Assembly: GCA_016190825.1 (NCBI GenBank)
Contig: JACPPV010000034.1
Coordinates: 1-54,752 of the forward strand
Direction of reading: 5' to 3'
Length of the DNA: 54,752 nucleotides
From: Chloroflexota bacterium
GTDB lineage: Bacteria > Chloroflexota > Dehalococcoidia > Dehalococcoidales > UBA2162
Translations under genes and position numbers: made by a program
Notes under the pieces: model-generated
The model's database searches: none
The model's input: the letters and a program-made list of their open reading frames with translations, nothing else
Told to the model about the DNA's origin: nothing
Shown: positions 16,684 through 24,769 of the stretch, one piece after another
Numbering within the stretch: position 1 is the stretch's first letter
Layout of the letters: each line of letters starts with the position of its first letter

Positions 16684-18366
16684 CTAGAATTGCCCCGATT
16701 TTCTGGCCCTGAGAAATGCTGCCACCGTGCCAGCGGCGAGGGCGAGAATGCTGGTAGCCGCCCAGGCCTGTGGGACGAAGTCTGACAGCCGGTTAGTTTT
16801 GCCGGTGGCAGCCGTCGCCACGGGAGCAATGGCTGACAATTGGCCGGAATCTTTCGTGTCCGCCAACATTTCCAGGGGCTGGCTGCCTTGAACAATGTTC
16901 TCCATCTTGTCGGCGTGCTTGTCATGGGAGAGGGTGTGAGACTGCGGAATCTGCGAAACACCTTCTTCAGATACCAGGACCATGCCTGTCTGGCCAGGAT
17001 GATAGAGGCAATAATATCGGTATTCGCCCAGGGCCTGGAAGGTAAAGGAAAAGCTCTGTCCTGGTTTTAGCATGCCGGAATCAAACAGCTTGGCGTCACT
17101 GGTGACAGTGTGCGGGAACCGGCCGCTATTAGTCCAGGTCACCGTGGCGCCGACCGGAACAGATAGGGAATCCGGCGAGAAGAAATTGTCGCCAATGCTG
17201 CTTGAGGCTGTAAGCATGGTAGCTGCAAGTGACGGTGAAGGCGGGGCATTGCCGGATGAAGTGGTAGCAGTGGAAGACGGATCGAATGCAGAGGTGGTAG
17301 TTTGAATGGGTGCCTGATCAGATGAAGTGGTTTGAGCTGTGGATCCCGAAGTGCCGGTAACCTGGACTATGCCGGATTGCCCGTCATGGAACGCGCAGTA
17401 GTATGAATAGGTTCCAGGATTCTGGAAGGTGAAGGAGTAGCTCTGACCGGGGTTCATCATGCCTGAATCGAATACGCCTGAATTGCTGGTTACCGTGTGG
17501 GGTCTCTGGCCAGAGTTGACCCAGGTGACGGTGGCGCCAGAGGCAACAGTAAAAGAAACCGGAGAAAAGAAATTGTCGCCGACGGTCAGGCTGCCCGGGA
17601 CGGTCGTCGAAGATGTGGTCTGGTTCTGATTGGACGTGGAGGCTGTTGTCGAGGTAGAGGCGGAACTGGATGAAGTGGATTGTCCTGGTGATGCTGAAGT
17701 GCCGGTAACCTGGACTATGCCGGATTGCCCGTCATGGAACGCGCAATAGTATGAATAGGTGCCCGGATTCTGGAAGGTGAACGAGAAACTCTGGCCAGGG
17801 TTTACCGTCCCCGAATTGAATACCCCGGAGTTGTTGGTTACAGTGTGTGGTTTACCACCGGAGTTGGTCCAGGTGACGGTGGCGCCGGCGGAAACAGTGA
17901 TTGAAGCCGGAGAAAAGAAATTGTCGCCGATCCTGAGAGCGGCGGATGACGCCGTTGAAGATGGCGGAGGTAGACCGGATGGAGGCGGCTGATCTTGGTC
18001 AGGCGCCGGTGAGGAACCAGGGACTCTTATTGTGCCGGTGAGGGAAGAGAACCGGTCTGTATATGCGTAGGTGCCGGGAGACGTGAAGGTATGGCTGTAT
18101 CTGCCGCCCTTTGGTATAATGCCGGAATCGAACACGCCCGTCGTGCTGGTGACCGTGTGAGACCTGTCATCTTTGTTCCGCCACTCTACGGTAGTTCCCG
18201 GCAGGATGTCAACGCTGCCGGGGTGAATTCCATTTCTTATTTCGATGCGGGTCTCGTCATGAGCCACTACCCGCGTGGTGGGTCCGAGCGTCATGACCAT
18301 TCCTGCCAGTATAAAGCACAGAGCCACTCTTGCAAGAGAATTGAAAGAGAGAAGTCCTTTCCCCAC
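16684..18366 (-). CDS. Membrane-anchored protein with four cupredoxin-like domains
   Basis: The 560 aa product has a signal peptide (about 1-35), four plastocyanin-like domains separated by Ser/Thr/Pro linkers, and a C-terminal membrane helix with a basic tail (ILALAAGTVAAFLRARK), implying a surface-anchored protein. Domains 2-4 share IGDNFFSP or VGDNFFSP, TVTWTNSG, PHTVT and YSYYCAFHDGQSG or YRYYCLYHPGQTG. The His, Cys and His copper ligands are present, but the fourth ligand position is Gln in all three. Domain 1 has AYTDRFSSLTG and lacks both Cys and the second His. Domains 2 and 3 are near-identical at DNA level. A role in extracellular electron transfer or copper handling is possible. 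Confidence 0.85.
   Translation of the reverse strand: MGKGLLSFNSLARVALCFILAGMVMTLGPTTRVVAHDETRIEIRNGIHPGSVDILPGTTVEWRNKDDRSHTVTSTTGVFDSGIIPKGGRYSHTFTSPGTYAYTDRFSSLTGTIRVPGSSPAPDQDQPPPSGLPPPSSTASSAALRIGDNFFSPASITVSAGATVTWTNSGGKPHTVTNNSGVFNSGTVNPGQSFSFTFQNPGTYSYYCAFHDGQSGIVQVTGTSASPGQSTSSSSASTSTTASTSNQNQTTSSTTVPGSLTVGDNFFSPVSFTVASGATVTWVNSGQRPHTVTSNSGVFDSGMMNPGQSYSFTFQNPGTYSYYCAFHDGQSGIVQVTGTSGSTAQTTSSDQAPIQTTTSAFDPSSTATTSSGNAPPSPSLAATMLTASSSIGDNFFSPDSLSVPVGATVTWTNSGRFPHTVTSDAKLFDSGMLKPGQSFSFTFQALGEYRYYCLYHPGQTGMVLVSEEGVSQIPQSHTLSHDKHADKMENIVQGSQPLEMLADTKDSGQLSAIAPVATAATGKTNRLSDFVPQAWAATSILALAAGTVAAFLRARKSGQF
17348..17745. repeat. Intragenic direct repeat encoding duplicated cupredoxin domains
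   Basis: A 50-bp block at 17348-17397 recurs at 17696-17745, an offset of 348 bp (116 codons), with similarity continuing through the rest of the domain. This is a recent in-frame duplication inside the cupredoxin gene. Confidence 0.6.
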
Positions 18367-18476
18367 TTCTTCACCTCCACCGAGTATTTGAAACTTGCCC
18401 CGGGATTTATGGTTTTTCCTGGGCGTTTCCCTTTTTGACAGGCAGGAGTCGAATGGCTACCATGATTAACATAATA

Positions 18477-18506
18477 ATTCTATTTTATTTTTACATAATC
18501 TGTCAA
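18477..18506 (-). promoter_or_regulatory. Promoter of the cupredoxin gene
   Basis: On the minus strand a perfect TTGACA (18506-18501), an 18-nt AT-rich spacer and TAGAAT (18482-18477) precede the 18366 start by about 110 bp. Confidence 0.65.
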
Positions 18507-18622
18507 GGTTGGGTACGCGCGGAAAATAGCCTGACACTGCAAGAGCCAGAGTGACATCTCTAAGATGCCTCGATTACAATCGGGAGCGTGTTCGAATATG
18601 CGGATTGCGGACCAACGCGTGC

Positions 18623-18651
18623 TTGGTTCTGCCGCTGGTATCTGCTATAAT
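18623..18651 (+). promoter_or_regulatory. Extended -10 promoter upstream of a 37-aa ORF
   Basis: TTGGTT (18623-18628), a 17-nt spacer and TATAAT (18646-18651) with TGC directly before it form a strong extended -10 promoter. It reads into the small ORF at 18685. Confidence 0.55.
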
Positions 18652-18684
18652 TGCCAGGACTTTAGTGAGAGAAGAGGATAATAA

Positions 18685-18798
18685 ATGGCTGACAAACCAC
18701 TCCCAGACCTGAAACCGTTCATCGAGAACATCAATAAGAAAGACAAGCGCAACGGGAAGAAAATCAATTTCGCTTTCGTCAAAAGGAAGCGAAAATAG
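18685..18798 (+). CDS. Small basic protein, 37 aa
   Basis: ATG 18685 follows AGAAGAGGATAATAA and a strong promoter, giving MADKPLPDLKPFIENINK and then a highly basic tail ending KRKRK. It ends two bases before the stop of the convergent radical SAM gene. I do not recognise a family. The basic C-terminus could bind nucleic acid. It might instead be the 5' part of a gene truncated by the dispersed repeat that follows at 18820. Confidence 0.4.
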   Translation: MADKPLPDLKPFIENINKKDKRNGKKINFAFVKRKRK

Positions 18799-18799
18799 G

Positions 18800-19861
18800 T
18801 CACTTTGCCGTTGACGGATCGAATCCCGAAATATCGGGATGAGCCGATTCGAAGGGCCTGTCCTGAACTGAGTCGAAGGGATGGCCATCACGGTCAAAAT
18901 CGGGGCGGTATTTTTCGGCGGCGCCCATCTCCTGTACCCAGCCGCTTTCCAGTCCCAGCCTGTTCACCAGTTCAATCACTTCCTCGTACTCTGACGGCGT
19001 GATTCCCCTGGCTATACCCTCAATACGTGATGCCCGGTAGGCGGGGTAGTACTGGGACATGATGCTCACCGTCACCGCCGGTGAAAGCTCGTCGGCAAGC
19101 CACGACAGCGATTCTTCACTTCCAGCCATACGGTTGGGCAGTATCAGGTGCCGTACTATCAGCCCTCGCTTCGCTATCCCATTATCATCGAGCACGAGGT
19201 TGCCAACTTGTCGATACATCTCCTTGATGGACGCCTGGGCGTGAGTTACATAGTTGGACGTATAGGAGAATCTCTTCGCCGCATCATCTGACGCATAGCG
19301 AATATCGGGGAGGTAGATATCCACAATGCCATCAAGCTCTCTTATTATGTCCACTGAATCGTAGCCGCTGGTGTTGTAGACCAGCGGTATGCGGAGTCCT
19401 TGCGGCACCGCGAGGAGTAGCGCCCGGACAACCTGGGGCGCAAAATGCGTCGGCGAGACCAGGTTGATGTTATAGCAGCCGAGTTGCTGCAGGTGGAGCA
19501 TACGCTGTGCCAGCGTCTCAATGCCAACTTCGTTTGATTGCTCATTCTCCCAGTCCTGGCTGATCTGGTAGTTCTGGCAGTAGACGCACCACATCGTGCA
19601 GTTGCCGAAGAAGATTGTGCCAGAGCCACTAGTGCCGGAAAGGGCCGGCTCTTCCCCGTGATGGGCACAGGACGAAGAGACGATGGGCAGATAAGCGGAG
19701 TGGCAGAACCCACGCACCCCTGCCAGCCGGTTCACCCGGCACATGCGGGGGCAGACCTCACACTTGGTCAGCCGTGCTTCTAGCCTCTCCACCCGGCGCG
19801 CCAGCTCTCCCGATTGATATAAAAAAACATATCCCGGCTCGAATTCTTTCATTGTCTTCAT
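18800..19861 (-). CDS. Radical SAM protein, PflA-like / AmmeMemoRadiSam-related
   Basis: This protein is 353 aa. An N-terminal CEVCPRMCRVNR with a later GFCHS forms a Cys-rich segment, and the SAM cluster motif is CTMWCVYCQNYQIS. Downstream lie NINLVSPTHFAPQVV, PLVYNTSGYDS, DIYLPDIRY and VRHLILPNRM. This is the layout of uncharacterised PflA-like activating enzymes that include COG1313-type proteins. The last 25 or so residues (after FDRDGHPF) are encoded by a dispersed palindromic repeat that replaced the native stop, so the tail is not functional sequence. It ends convergent to the 37-aa ORF. Confidence 0.8.
   Translation of the reverse strand: MKTMKEFEPGYVFLYQSGELARRVERLEARLTKCEVCPRMCRVNRLAGVRGFCHSAYLPIVSSSCAHHGEEPALSGTSGSGTIFFGNCTMWCVYCQNYQISQDWENEQSNEVGIETLAQRMLHLQQLGCYNINLVSPTHFAPQVVRALLLAVPQGLRIPLVYNTSGYDSVDIIRELDGIVDIYLPDIRYASDDAAKRFSYTSNYVTHAQASIKEMYRQVGNLVLDDNGIAKRGLIVRHLILPNRMAGSEESLSWLADELSPAVTVSIMSQYYPAYRASRIEGIARGITPSEYEEVIELVNRLGLESGWVQEMGAAEKYRPDFDRDGHPFDSVQDRPFESAHPDISGFDPSTAK
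18820..18880. repeat. Dispersed palindromic repeat within the 3' end of the radical SAM gene
   Basis: CGAATC at 18820 pairs with GATTCG at 18846-18851, and GGGCCTGTCCTGAACTGAGT follows. It resembles the short GTTCAGG/CGAACG palindromes at 19878-19944 and 33557-33614. It reads in frame and extends the protein. Confidence 0.5.
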
Positions 19862-19877
19862 CTTAACATAAAGACCG

Positions 19878-19944
19878 GTTCAGGGTGAAATCGTGCAAAA
19901 CTGTCATTGCAGCCCACGTAGCGCGGTACAGGTTCACCCTGAAC
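19878..19944. repeat. Inverted repeat of the dispersed palindrome type
   Basis: GTTCAGGGTGAA (19878-19889) and TTCACCCTGAAC (19933-19944) are perfect 12-bp inverted arms around a 43-nt loop. It lies in the gap upstream of the radical SAM start, and 19945-20091 holds no gene. Confidence 0.5.
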
Positions 19945-20091
19945 GGTTCACTGTGCATGGGGGTAAACTGCGGCTGTAATCCAAATGGAATAGCCTTGGT
20001 TCTTTCTCCCCGAGGAAGGACGCGGGAATGACAACAGGGAAAAGCCTAGAAACCACCTAAGGCACTACGGACTCCTGAATTAAATAGTTCA

Positions 20092-21591
20092 CTAAGAAGA
20101 GCGCTTCAACCTGTCAATCGCCTCCTGAATCCGCGTCAGGCATCGTTCCCTGCCCAGCACAGCCATCGTCTGGAAGAGTGGCGGCGTGGCGGTCTCGCCA
20201 GTGACTGCTGTTCTCAGCGTACCAAAAAGTTGCCCCGTCTTGAGTCCCAGTTCCTCAGCCAGGGGGCGGAGCAGTGCCTCCAAAACCCCAGCATCAAACG
20301 TCTTCAATTCTGTCAGCCGCTTCTGGCTCATCTCAAGCGCCCGGACGGTAGATTCCCCGTCCATGCCTTTACTGATAAGAAGATTCGCATCATAGTCGAG
20401 ATTCTCGGCAAAGAAATACCTGGTCAGCGGCGTCACTTCGAGGAGGGTCTTTACCCTCTCCTGGACAAGCGGCATGACCTCCCTGACATATTCGACCGGT
20501 AGAGGACGCGCAACATCGGGCGGCAAATCCCTCTCGAGAAAGGGAATAGACCGCCACGCGAATTCATCCGCCGTTAGCCCGCGGATATAGACCCCGTTCA
20601 TCCACTTCAGCTTTTCGATGTTGAATATCGCCCCCGTCTTGCTTACGCGCTCCAGCGAGAAGCTCTTTATCAGCTCCTCCCGCGTGAAAAGCTCGGTCTT
20701 ATCGTCGAGCGACCAGCCGAGCAGGGCAAGGAAATTGAGCATTGCCTCCGGCAGGAATCCTTGCTCCCGATATTCGGCCACCGAGACTGCGCCATGCCGC
20801 TTACTCAACTTGGAACGGTCTGGACCCAGGATCATAGGCAAATGGGCAAACCGGGGTGGGGCATACCCCATGGCATCATAGAGCAGGACATGGCGCGGTG
20901 TGCTTGACAGCCACTCCTCAGCCCTGATAACGTGGGTGATTTCCATTTCGTGATCGTCCACGATGTTTGCCAGGTGATACGTAGGGTAGCCGTCAGACTT
21001 GAGCAAAACCAGATCATCGAGAAGATTGTTCTCGAAGACTACGTTCCCCCAGATAAAGTCCTTAAACCGCGTCTGCCCGATAAGCGGCGTCTTGAAGCGG
21101 ACCACCGGAGTGATGCCTTCCGCCTCTTTTTGCCGGCGCTCGGCCTCGCTAAGGTTGCGGCAAAGGCGGTCGTAGCCGGGCGGCATTTTGCGCCTTGTCT
21201 GCTCTTTTCTCATTTCATCGAGGCGCTGCGGGGAGCAATAACAGTAATAGGCATTTCCCTGCCGCACCAGCCGCTCAGCAGCCCTGTGATAAAGGTCCAG
21301 ACGCTGCGACTGAAAATATGGCCCATATTTGCCACCCACCTCCGGCCCCTCGTCCCAGTCCAACCCCAACCACCTGAGGCTACCCAGTATTGCGTCCACC
21401 GCGCCCTCAACTTTACGGGCAACATCCGTATCCTCGATGCGGACAATAAAGCTGCCGCCGTGATGCCGGGCAAAAAGCCAGGCAAAGAGAGCCGTCCGGA
21501 TGTTCCCCACGTGGGGGAGGCCGGTGGGGCTGGGCGCAAAGCGGGTGCGGACAGGGGTAGTCACCAAATTGCTTTCTACATCAGGAACCAT
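20092..21591 (-). CDS. gltX: Glutamyl-tRNA synthetase
   Basis: This class I enzyme charges tRNA-Glu. The 499 aa protein opens with the catalytic TRFAPSPTGLPHVGNIRTAL (HIGH region as HVGN), followed by RIEDTD. The zinc-region equivalent is YYCYCSPQRLDEMRKEQ, and the KMSKS loop reads DRSKLSKRHG. The C-terminal anticodon-binding half is complete through LTRIQEAIDRLKRSS. Start ATG 21591 adds a short extension before TTPVRTRFAPSP; an internal start is possible. No operon partner is adjacent. Confidence 0.95.
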   Translation of the reverse strand: MVPDVESNLVTTPVRTRFAPSPTGLPHVGNIRTALFAWLFARHHGGSFIVRIEDTDVARKVEGAVDAILGSLRWLGLDWDEGPEVGGKYGPYFQSQRLDLYHRAAERLVRQGNAYYCYCSPQRLDEMRKEQTRRKMPPGYDRLCRNLSEAERRQKEAEGITPVVRFKTPLIGQTRFKDFIWGNVVFENNLLDDLVLLKSDGYPTYHLANIVDDHEMEITHVIRAEEWLSSTPRHVLLYDAMGYAPPRFAHLPMILGPDRSKLSKRHGAVSVAEYREQGFLPEAMLNFLALLGWSLDDKTELFTREELIKSFSLERVSKTGAIFNIEKLKWMNGVYIRGLTADEFAWRSIPFLERDLPPDVARPLPVEYVREVMPLVQERVKTLLEVTPLTRYFFAENLDYDANLLISKGMDGESTVRALEMSQKRLTELKTFDAGVLEALLRPLAEELGLKTGQLFGTLRTAVTGETATPPLFQTMAVLGRERCLTRIQEAIDRLKRSS

Positions 21592-21688
21592 CTTGCCTAT
21601 TCTACCACCCCACCTGCCAAGTTTCTATAAGCGGTAAGACCTCACAAAACGATGAAATCCCCCTTGCAAGGCTGTCCAGGAAATTGTC

Positions 21689-21734
21689 ATTCCCGACCTG
21701 ATCGGGAATCCAGTTGGGTGGGGGGGGGGGGGGG
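21689..21734. repeat. Small inverted repeat and a 15-base G run
   Basis: ATTCCCGA (21689-21696) and TCGGGAAT (21702-21709) form an 8-bp inverted repeat of a type scattered in this genome. A run of 15 G follows at 21720-21734. No gene is seen in 21600-22000. Confidence 0.5.
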
Positions 21735-21985
21735 TAGATTCCCGCATCGCAGTACGGGTAAACTCCGCGGGAATGGCAAGAATATGCTGGGAACGGCATT
21801 GACAGGAACGGTCTCTAAATTCACGGATTTCAGAACGCTCTGTCTAGCGTGTATAAGGTTCACGCGCAAATTTTACACTCCCTGGCCGCTTTTGACCCGC
21901 CCACAAGTGGTCGGTTTTAGTGCCCCGTGACATTTCGTCCTACTCCGAGACGACCAGGATTAGAATCTTGACCTCGGGAAGCGAG

Positions 21986-22014
21986 TTGTGGTCATATCCG
22001 AATTCGTGTATAAT
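21986..22014 (+). promoter_or_regulatory. Possible promoter of the MFS transporter
   Basis: TTGTGG (21986-21991), a 17-nt spacer and a perfect TATAAT (22009-22014). The start codon is 160 bp further, so the leader is long. Confidence 0.4.
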
Positions 22015-22172
22015 TTGGGTCATCGATTGTGCCAAGTCTTTTTCGGCATGGTTGTGATTCGTGAAACAGGAGCGTTAAACGTGTTATTGATAAAATAGGC
22101 GTTTAAGGCAAATCATCTGATGGCGGCAGTGTTGGTCCGTGAGATTTACAAGCAAATGAGAAGGAGGCATTT

Positions 22173-23492
22173 TTGAGCGTGGGCAAGAACCCCCGGAAAA
22201 TATTCCCTGGCTGGTGGTTGGTTTTTAGCGGCGGTATTATCGCCATGTTGCAACATGCCTATCACACTCATGGATTAGGAGCTTTTTTTAAGCCCATATC
22301 GGCCGAGTTGGGCTTCAGTCGGGCAGCCACTGCGGTTGTCTCCAGTATCGGTCGATTTGAAGGGGGAATTGAGGCACCGCTTGTCGGGTGGATTACCGAT
22401 AAGTTTGGACCACGATGGCCTCTTCTTGCAGGCACTTTTGTCTTTGGCGCCGCTCTCATACTCATGCTCTTCGTTCGTTCACTTTGGGCTTTCTATGTCG
22501 TTTGGGGAGTTTTGCTGGGCTTGGCCTTCAACTTGGCTACGACTGTGCCGCTCCGGGTGGCAATTTCCAATTGGTTTGTCAAGAAAAGGGGCACTGCTCA
22601 CGGGATACAGATGACAATGTCTGGACTTTCCGGAGTGCTGGTGCTGCCGGTTATTGCCTGGATGATAATTGCCCTGGGATGGCGGATGACCGTTGTCATC
22701 GGCGGGATAATAATCTGGGTGGTCTGTCTGCCTTTAATCTGGTTTTTTGTTAAACAGCGTCGACCAGAGTATTATGGTTTGCTTCCTGATGGTGCTACCG
22801 TGAAGGAAGAGACGGCCGCAGCAAAACAGATGATCGACCGTGGAGTCACCTATGCCGCCGAGGTTCAGGAGGTAGAGTTTACCTTGAGGCAGGCATTAAG
22901 AACGCCAACATTCTGGCTTATAGCGATAGCGGAGATCAGCCATGTGATGACCGCGCAAGCTCTTAACTTGCATACCATACCGTTTCTTACCGATATCGGG
23001 ATAGGTGCGCTCGTTGCTGCTTGGATGTATTCGTTGCGGCTTTTCGTTGGTTTGCCGTTCAGGTTCTTTGGTGGACTTTTGGCCGACCGCCTTCCCAAGA
23101 ACCGTATGCGCTTTCTTATGGGCGGAGGTTATCTGCTCCAGGCTCTCGGCACGGGGATTTTTCTGCTTCAGCCAACGGTGGGCTCAATTTACGTCTGGTT
23201 TATCCTCTATGGCATGGGACAGGGAATCGCAATCGCAATCAGAAATCCATTGATGGGGCGTTATTTTGGGCGGAAAGCTTTCGGCTCGATTACAGGTTTG
23301 ACAACAGCATTAATGTCGCCGGGGGCTATCTTTGCCCCCATCTATTTCGGGTGGATATATGATACGACTGGCAACTACATGAGTGCTTTCATTTTAGTCG
23401 TCATCACAGTCGGTTTCGCGGGACTTCTGGCTTCTTTCATACCGCTGCCGAAGCCTCCGGCTGTGGTTAGTGATGTGCATAAGTTAGTGTAA
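22173..23492 (+). CDS. MFS transporter, oxalate/formate antiporter-like
   Basis: This 439 aa protein has twelve predicted membrane segments. It opens with FPGWWLVFSGGIIAMLQHAY and GAFFKPISAELGFSRAATA, typical of the OFA/monocarboxylate branch. The conserved loop between segments 2 and 3 reads GWITDKFGPRW, and NWFVKKRGTAHGIQM lies before segment 5. A second-half repeat of the loop reads GGLLADRLPKNRM. The substrate is probably a mono- or dicarboxylate, but this is not determined. TTG 22173 is chosen because AGGAGG lies five bases upstream; GTG 22179 is the alternative. Confidence 0.85.
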   Translation: MSVGKNPRKIFPGWWLVFSGGIIAMLQHAYHTHGLGAFFKPISAELGFSRAATAVVSSIGRFEGGIEAPLVGWITDKFGPRWPLLAGTFVFGAALILMLFVRSLWAFYVVWGVLLGLAFNLATTVPLRVAISNWFVKKRGTAHGIQMTMSGLSGVLVLPVIAWMIIALGWRMTVVIGGIIIWVVCLPLIWFFVKQRRPEYYGLLPDGATVKEETAAAKQMIDRGVTYAAEVQEVEFTLRQALRTPTFWLIAIAEISHVMTAQALNLHTIPFLTDIGIGALVAAWMYSLRLFVGLPFRFFGGLLADRLPKNRMRFLMGGGYLLQALGTGIFLLQPTVGSIYVWFILYGMGQGIAIAIRNPLMGRYFGRKAFGSITGLTTALMSPGAIFAPIYFGWIYDTTGNYMSAFILVVITVGFAGLLASFIPLPKPPAVVSDVHKLV

Positions 23493-23894
23493 AAGTTTTC
23501 GCCTTAGTAATATCCGGCACTCAAAGGCAGCTTAGCAACTCTTTGAAGTCTGGGAGGCGAAAGGTGGCAAAGGCGCAGTAGCTTATTGAAAAAGCTGAAA
23601 ACGGCGACCGATGGCAAGCAGCGCTGTCACCTGGCCTGACCCTTGTATTGAGTAGCATCGAGAAGAGCAAGTGGCATTACCGGTGTCTACGACCCCAGAA
23701 CAATAAGCCGTGCGTGCATTCGCGAAAATACTCCGACGGGTCAAGCTGCCGTCCATGAATTGCGTAATATGCGCGTGAGGGGCTTCAGGAAAAAACGGAT
23801 CACAGGCTCAGGAGTTCTTAGCTGCAAAGAAAGATGGCATTAGCAAATGTTAGCGCAGTCACGAAATATGGTTGACATAACATTAGAACCAGAA
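23493..23894. other. Gap without a recognised gene
   Basis: No frame reads as a known family. A short stretch near 23576 (LIEKAENGDRWQAAL) faintly recalls phage small-terminase-type helices but is broken by stops, so I leave it uncalled. Confidence 0.35.
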
Positions 23895-23968
23895 TCGGGG
23901 CGGACGGATTTGAACCGTCGACCACCTGAACCCCATTCAGGTGCGCTACCAGGCTGCGCTACGCCCCG
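23895..23968 (-). tRNA. tRNA-Pro (anticodon GGG)
   Basis: This is a 74-nt cloverleaf. The acceptor stem CGGGGCG/CGCCCCG is perfect with discriminator A. The anticodon stem CCTGA/TCAGG encloses a 7-nt loop whose central triplet is GGG, and the T loop is GGTTCAAATCC. CCA is not encoded. Confidence 0.93.
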
Positions 23969-24128
23969 GGACTAACTGTAATTATACTGTGGAAGACTGT
24001 AGGAATCAATCGTGGGACCGGCCTAATCTCATGTCATGGAAAGAATGAAACGTGCATGTATCCCGACCGATATGTTACATCTTGGGTTGAATACTTGCCG
24101 TCCTGGCCAAATTCCGCCATGGGCCTGA

Positions 24129-24323
24129 CTACGCTCGGGCTATCTGGAGGACTATTGCAGCGTAGATGGCGAAGGCGATAATGGCGACCAGGGCGATGCC
24201 TCCGGCAATCATGACCAGCCGCCACCGGCCAACTTTGTGACCCAGATAGTCGCCCATTGTAACTACTGCCAGCGTAGCGATGGTTACTTCGAGAACGTTG
24301 AGAGCGGCACTTAATTCAAACAT
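24129..24323 (-). CDS. Small two-helix membrane protein
   Basis: ATG 24323 lies eight bases after AAGGAGT, giving 64 aa: MFELSAALNVLEVTIATLAV, then GDYLGHKVGRWR and a second hydrophobic helix. An upstream in-frame GTG lies inside the binding site and is rejected. Its start overlaps the 3' end of the preceding gene by 8 bp, so the two are co-translated. I do not recognise a family. It is a membrane protein with a basic loop. Confidence 0.6.
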   Translation of the reverse strand: MFELSAALNVLEVTIATLAVVTMGDYLGHKVGRWRLVMIAGGIALVAIIAFAIYAAIVLQIARA

Positions 24324-24663
24324 GACTAGCACTCCTTGATAAAGATTGAGGGGTGGTTTCGCGGCCAGGCGGCACCAGGCTGCGCTTGTGGCGACAGAGA
24401 TTCAGGACCTGGGTGCGTAGCGGCTCGACGTCGGTGAGCGTAAAGAGAGAAACATTATTCTTGTTGGTTCTTAGAATCACGTGGTTGGCCAGCAGGTAGC
24501 CGAGTGCCGTTTCCAGATTGCGTTCGCAGCCTTCCAGGAAACGGACAATGGCCAGGCGGTCAAGCTTTGCAAAGGGATGCCAGGCCCAAAAGTGGAGAAG
24601 CTCCAACAGGTAGTTGCGGTCATCTGCATACCCGGCAATAATATGCGACAGTTCATCTTTCAT
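24316..24663 (-). CDS. Small winged-helix-like protein of unknown function
   Basis: This 115 aa protein reads MKDELSHIIAGYADDRNYLL, HPFAKLDRLAIVRFL, then ETALGYLLANHVILR and LFTLTDVEPLRTQVLNL. The helix-helix-strand order of the middle part resembles a winged helix. The last 20 or so residues are low complexity. It overlaps the following 64-aa membrane protein gene. Both lie downstream of ftsZ on the same strand but beyond a 36-bp palindrome, so they may form a separate unit. Confidence 0.6.
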   Translation of the reverse strand: MKDELSHIIAGYADDRNYLLELLHFWAWHPFAKLDRLAIVRFLEGCERNLETALGYLLANHVILRTNKNNVSLFTLTDVEPLRTQVLNLCRHKRSLVPPGRETTPQSLSRSASHV

Positions 24664-24725
24664 AGCAGCCCTGCCAGAATTATTCTATTTTTGCCTGCCC
24701 GAGCCTGACCAAAAATAGGGGGAAT

Positions 24726-24761
24726 GTAAAGAGCGTCTCGACATGTCGAGACGCTCTTTAC
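24726..24761. repeat. Perfect 36-bp palindrome after ftsZ
   Basis: GTAAAGAGCGTCTCGACA is followed immediately by its exact reverse complement. It lies 8 bp after the ftsZ stop. There is no T tract on the minus strand right after it, so it may be a binding or processing site instead of a classic terminator. Confidence 0.7.
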
Positions 24762-24769
24762 GCCTGGTT

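Noticed and set aside
17348-17745. Repeat blocks in the cupredoxin gene as a CRISPR or tandem satellite
   Set aside because: Only two copies exist, 348 bp apart and in frame, matching protein domain duplication.
23576-23640. Phage small-terminase-like helix
   Set aside because: The match is about 15 residues, interrupted by stops, with no other phage genes nearby.
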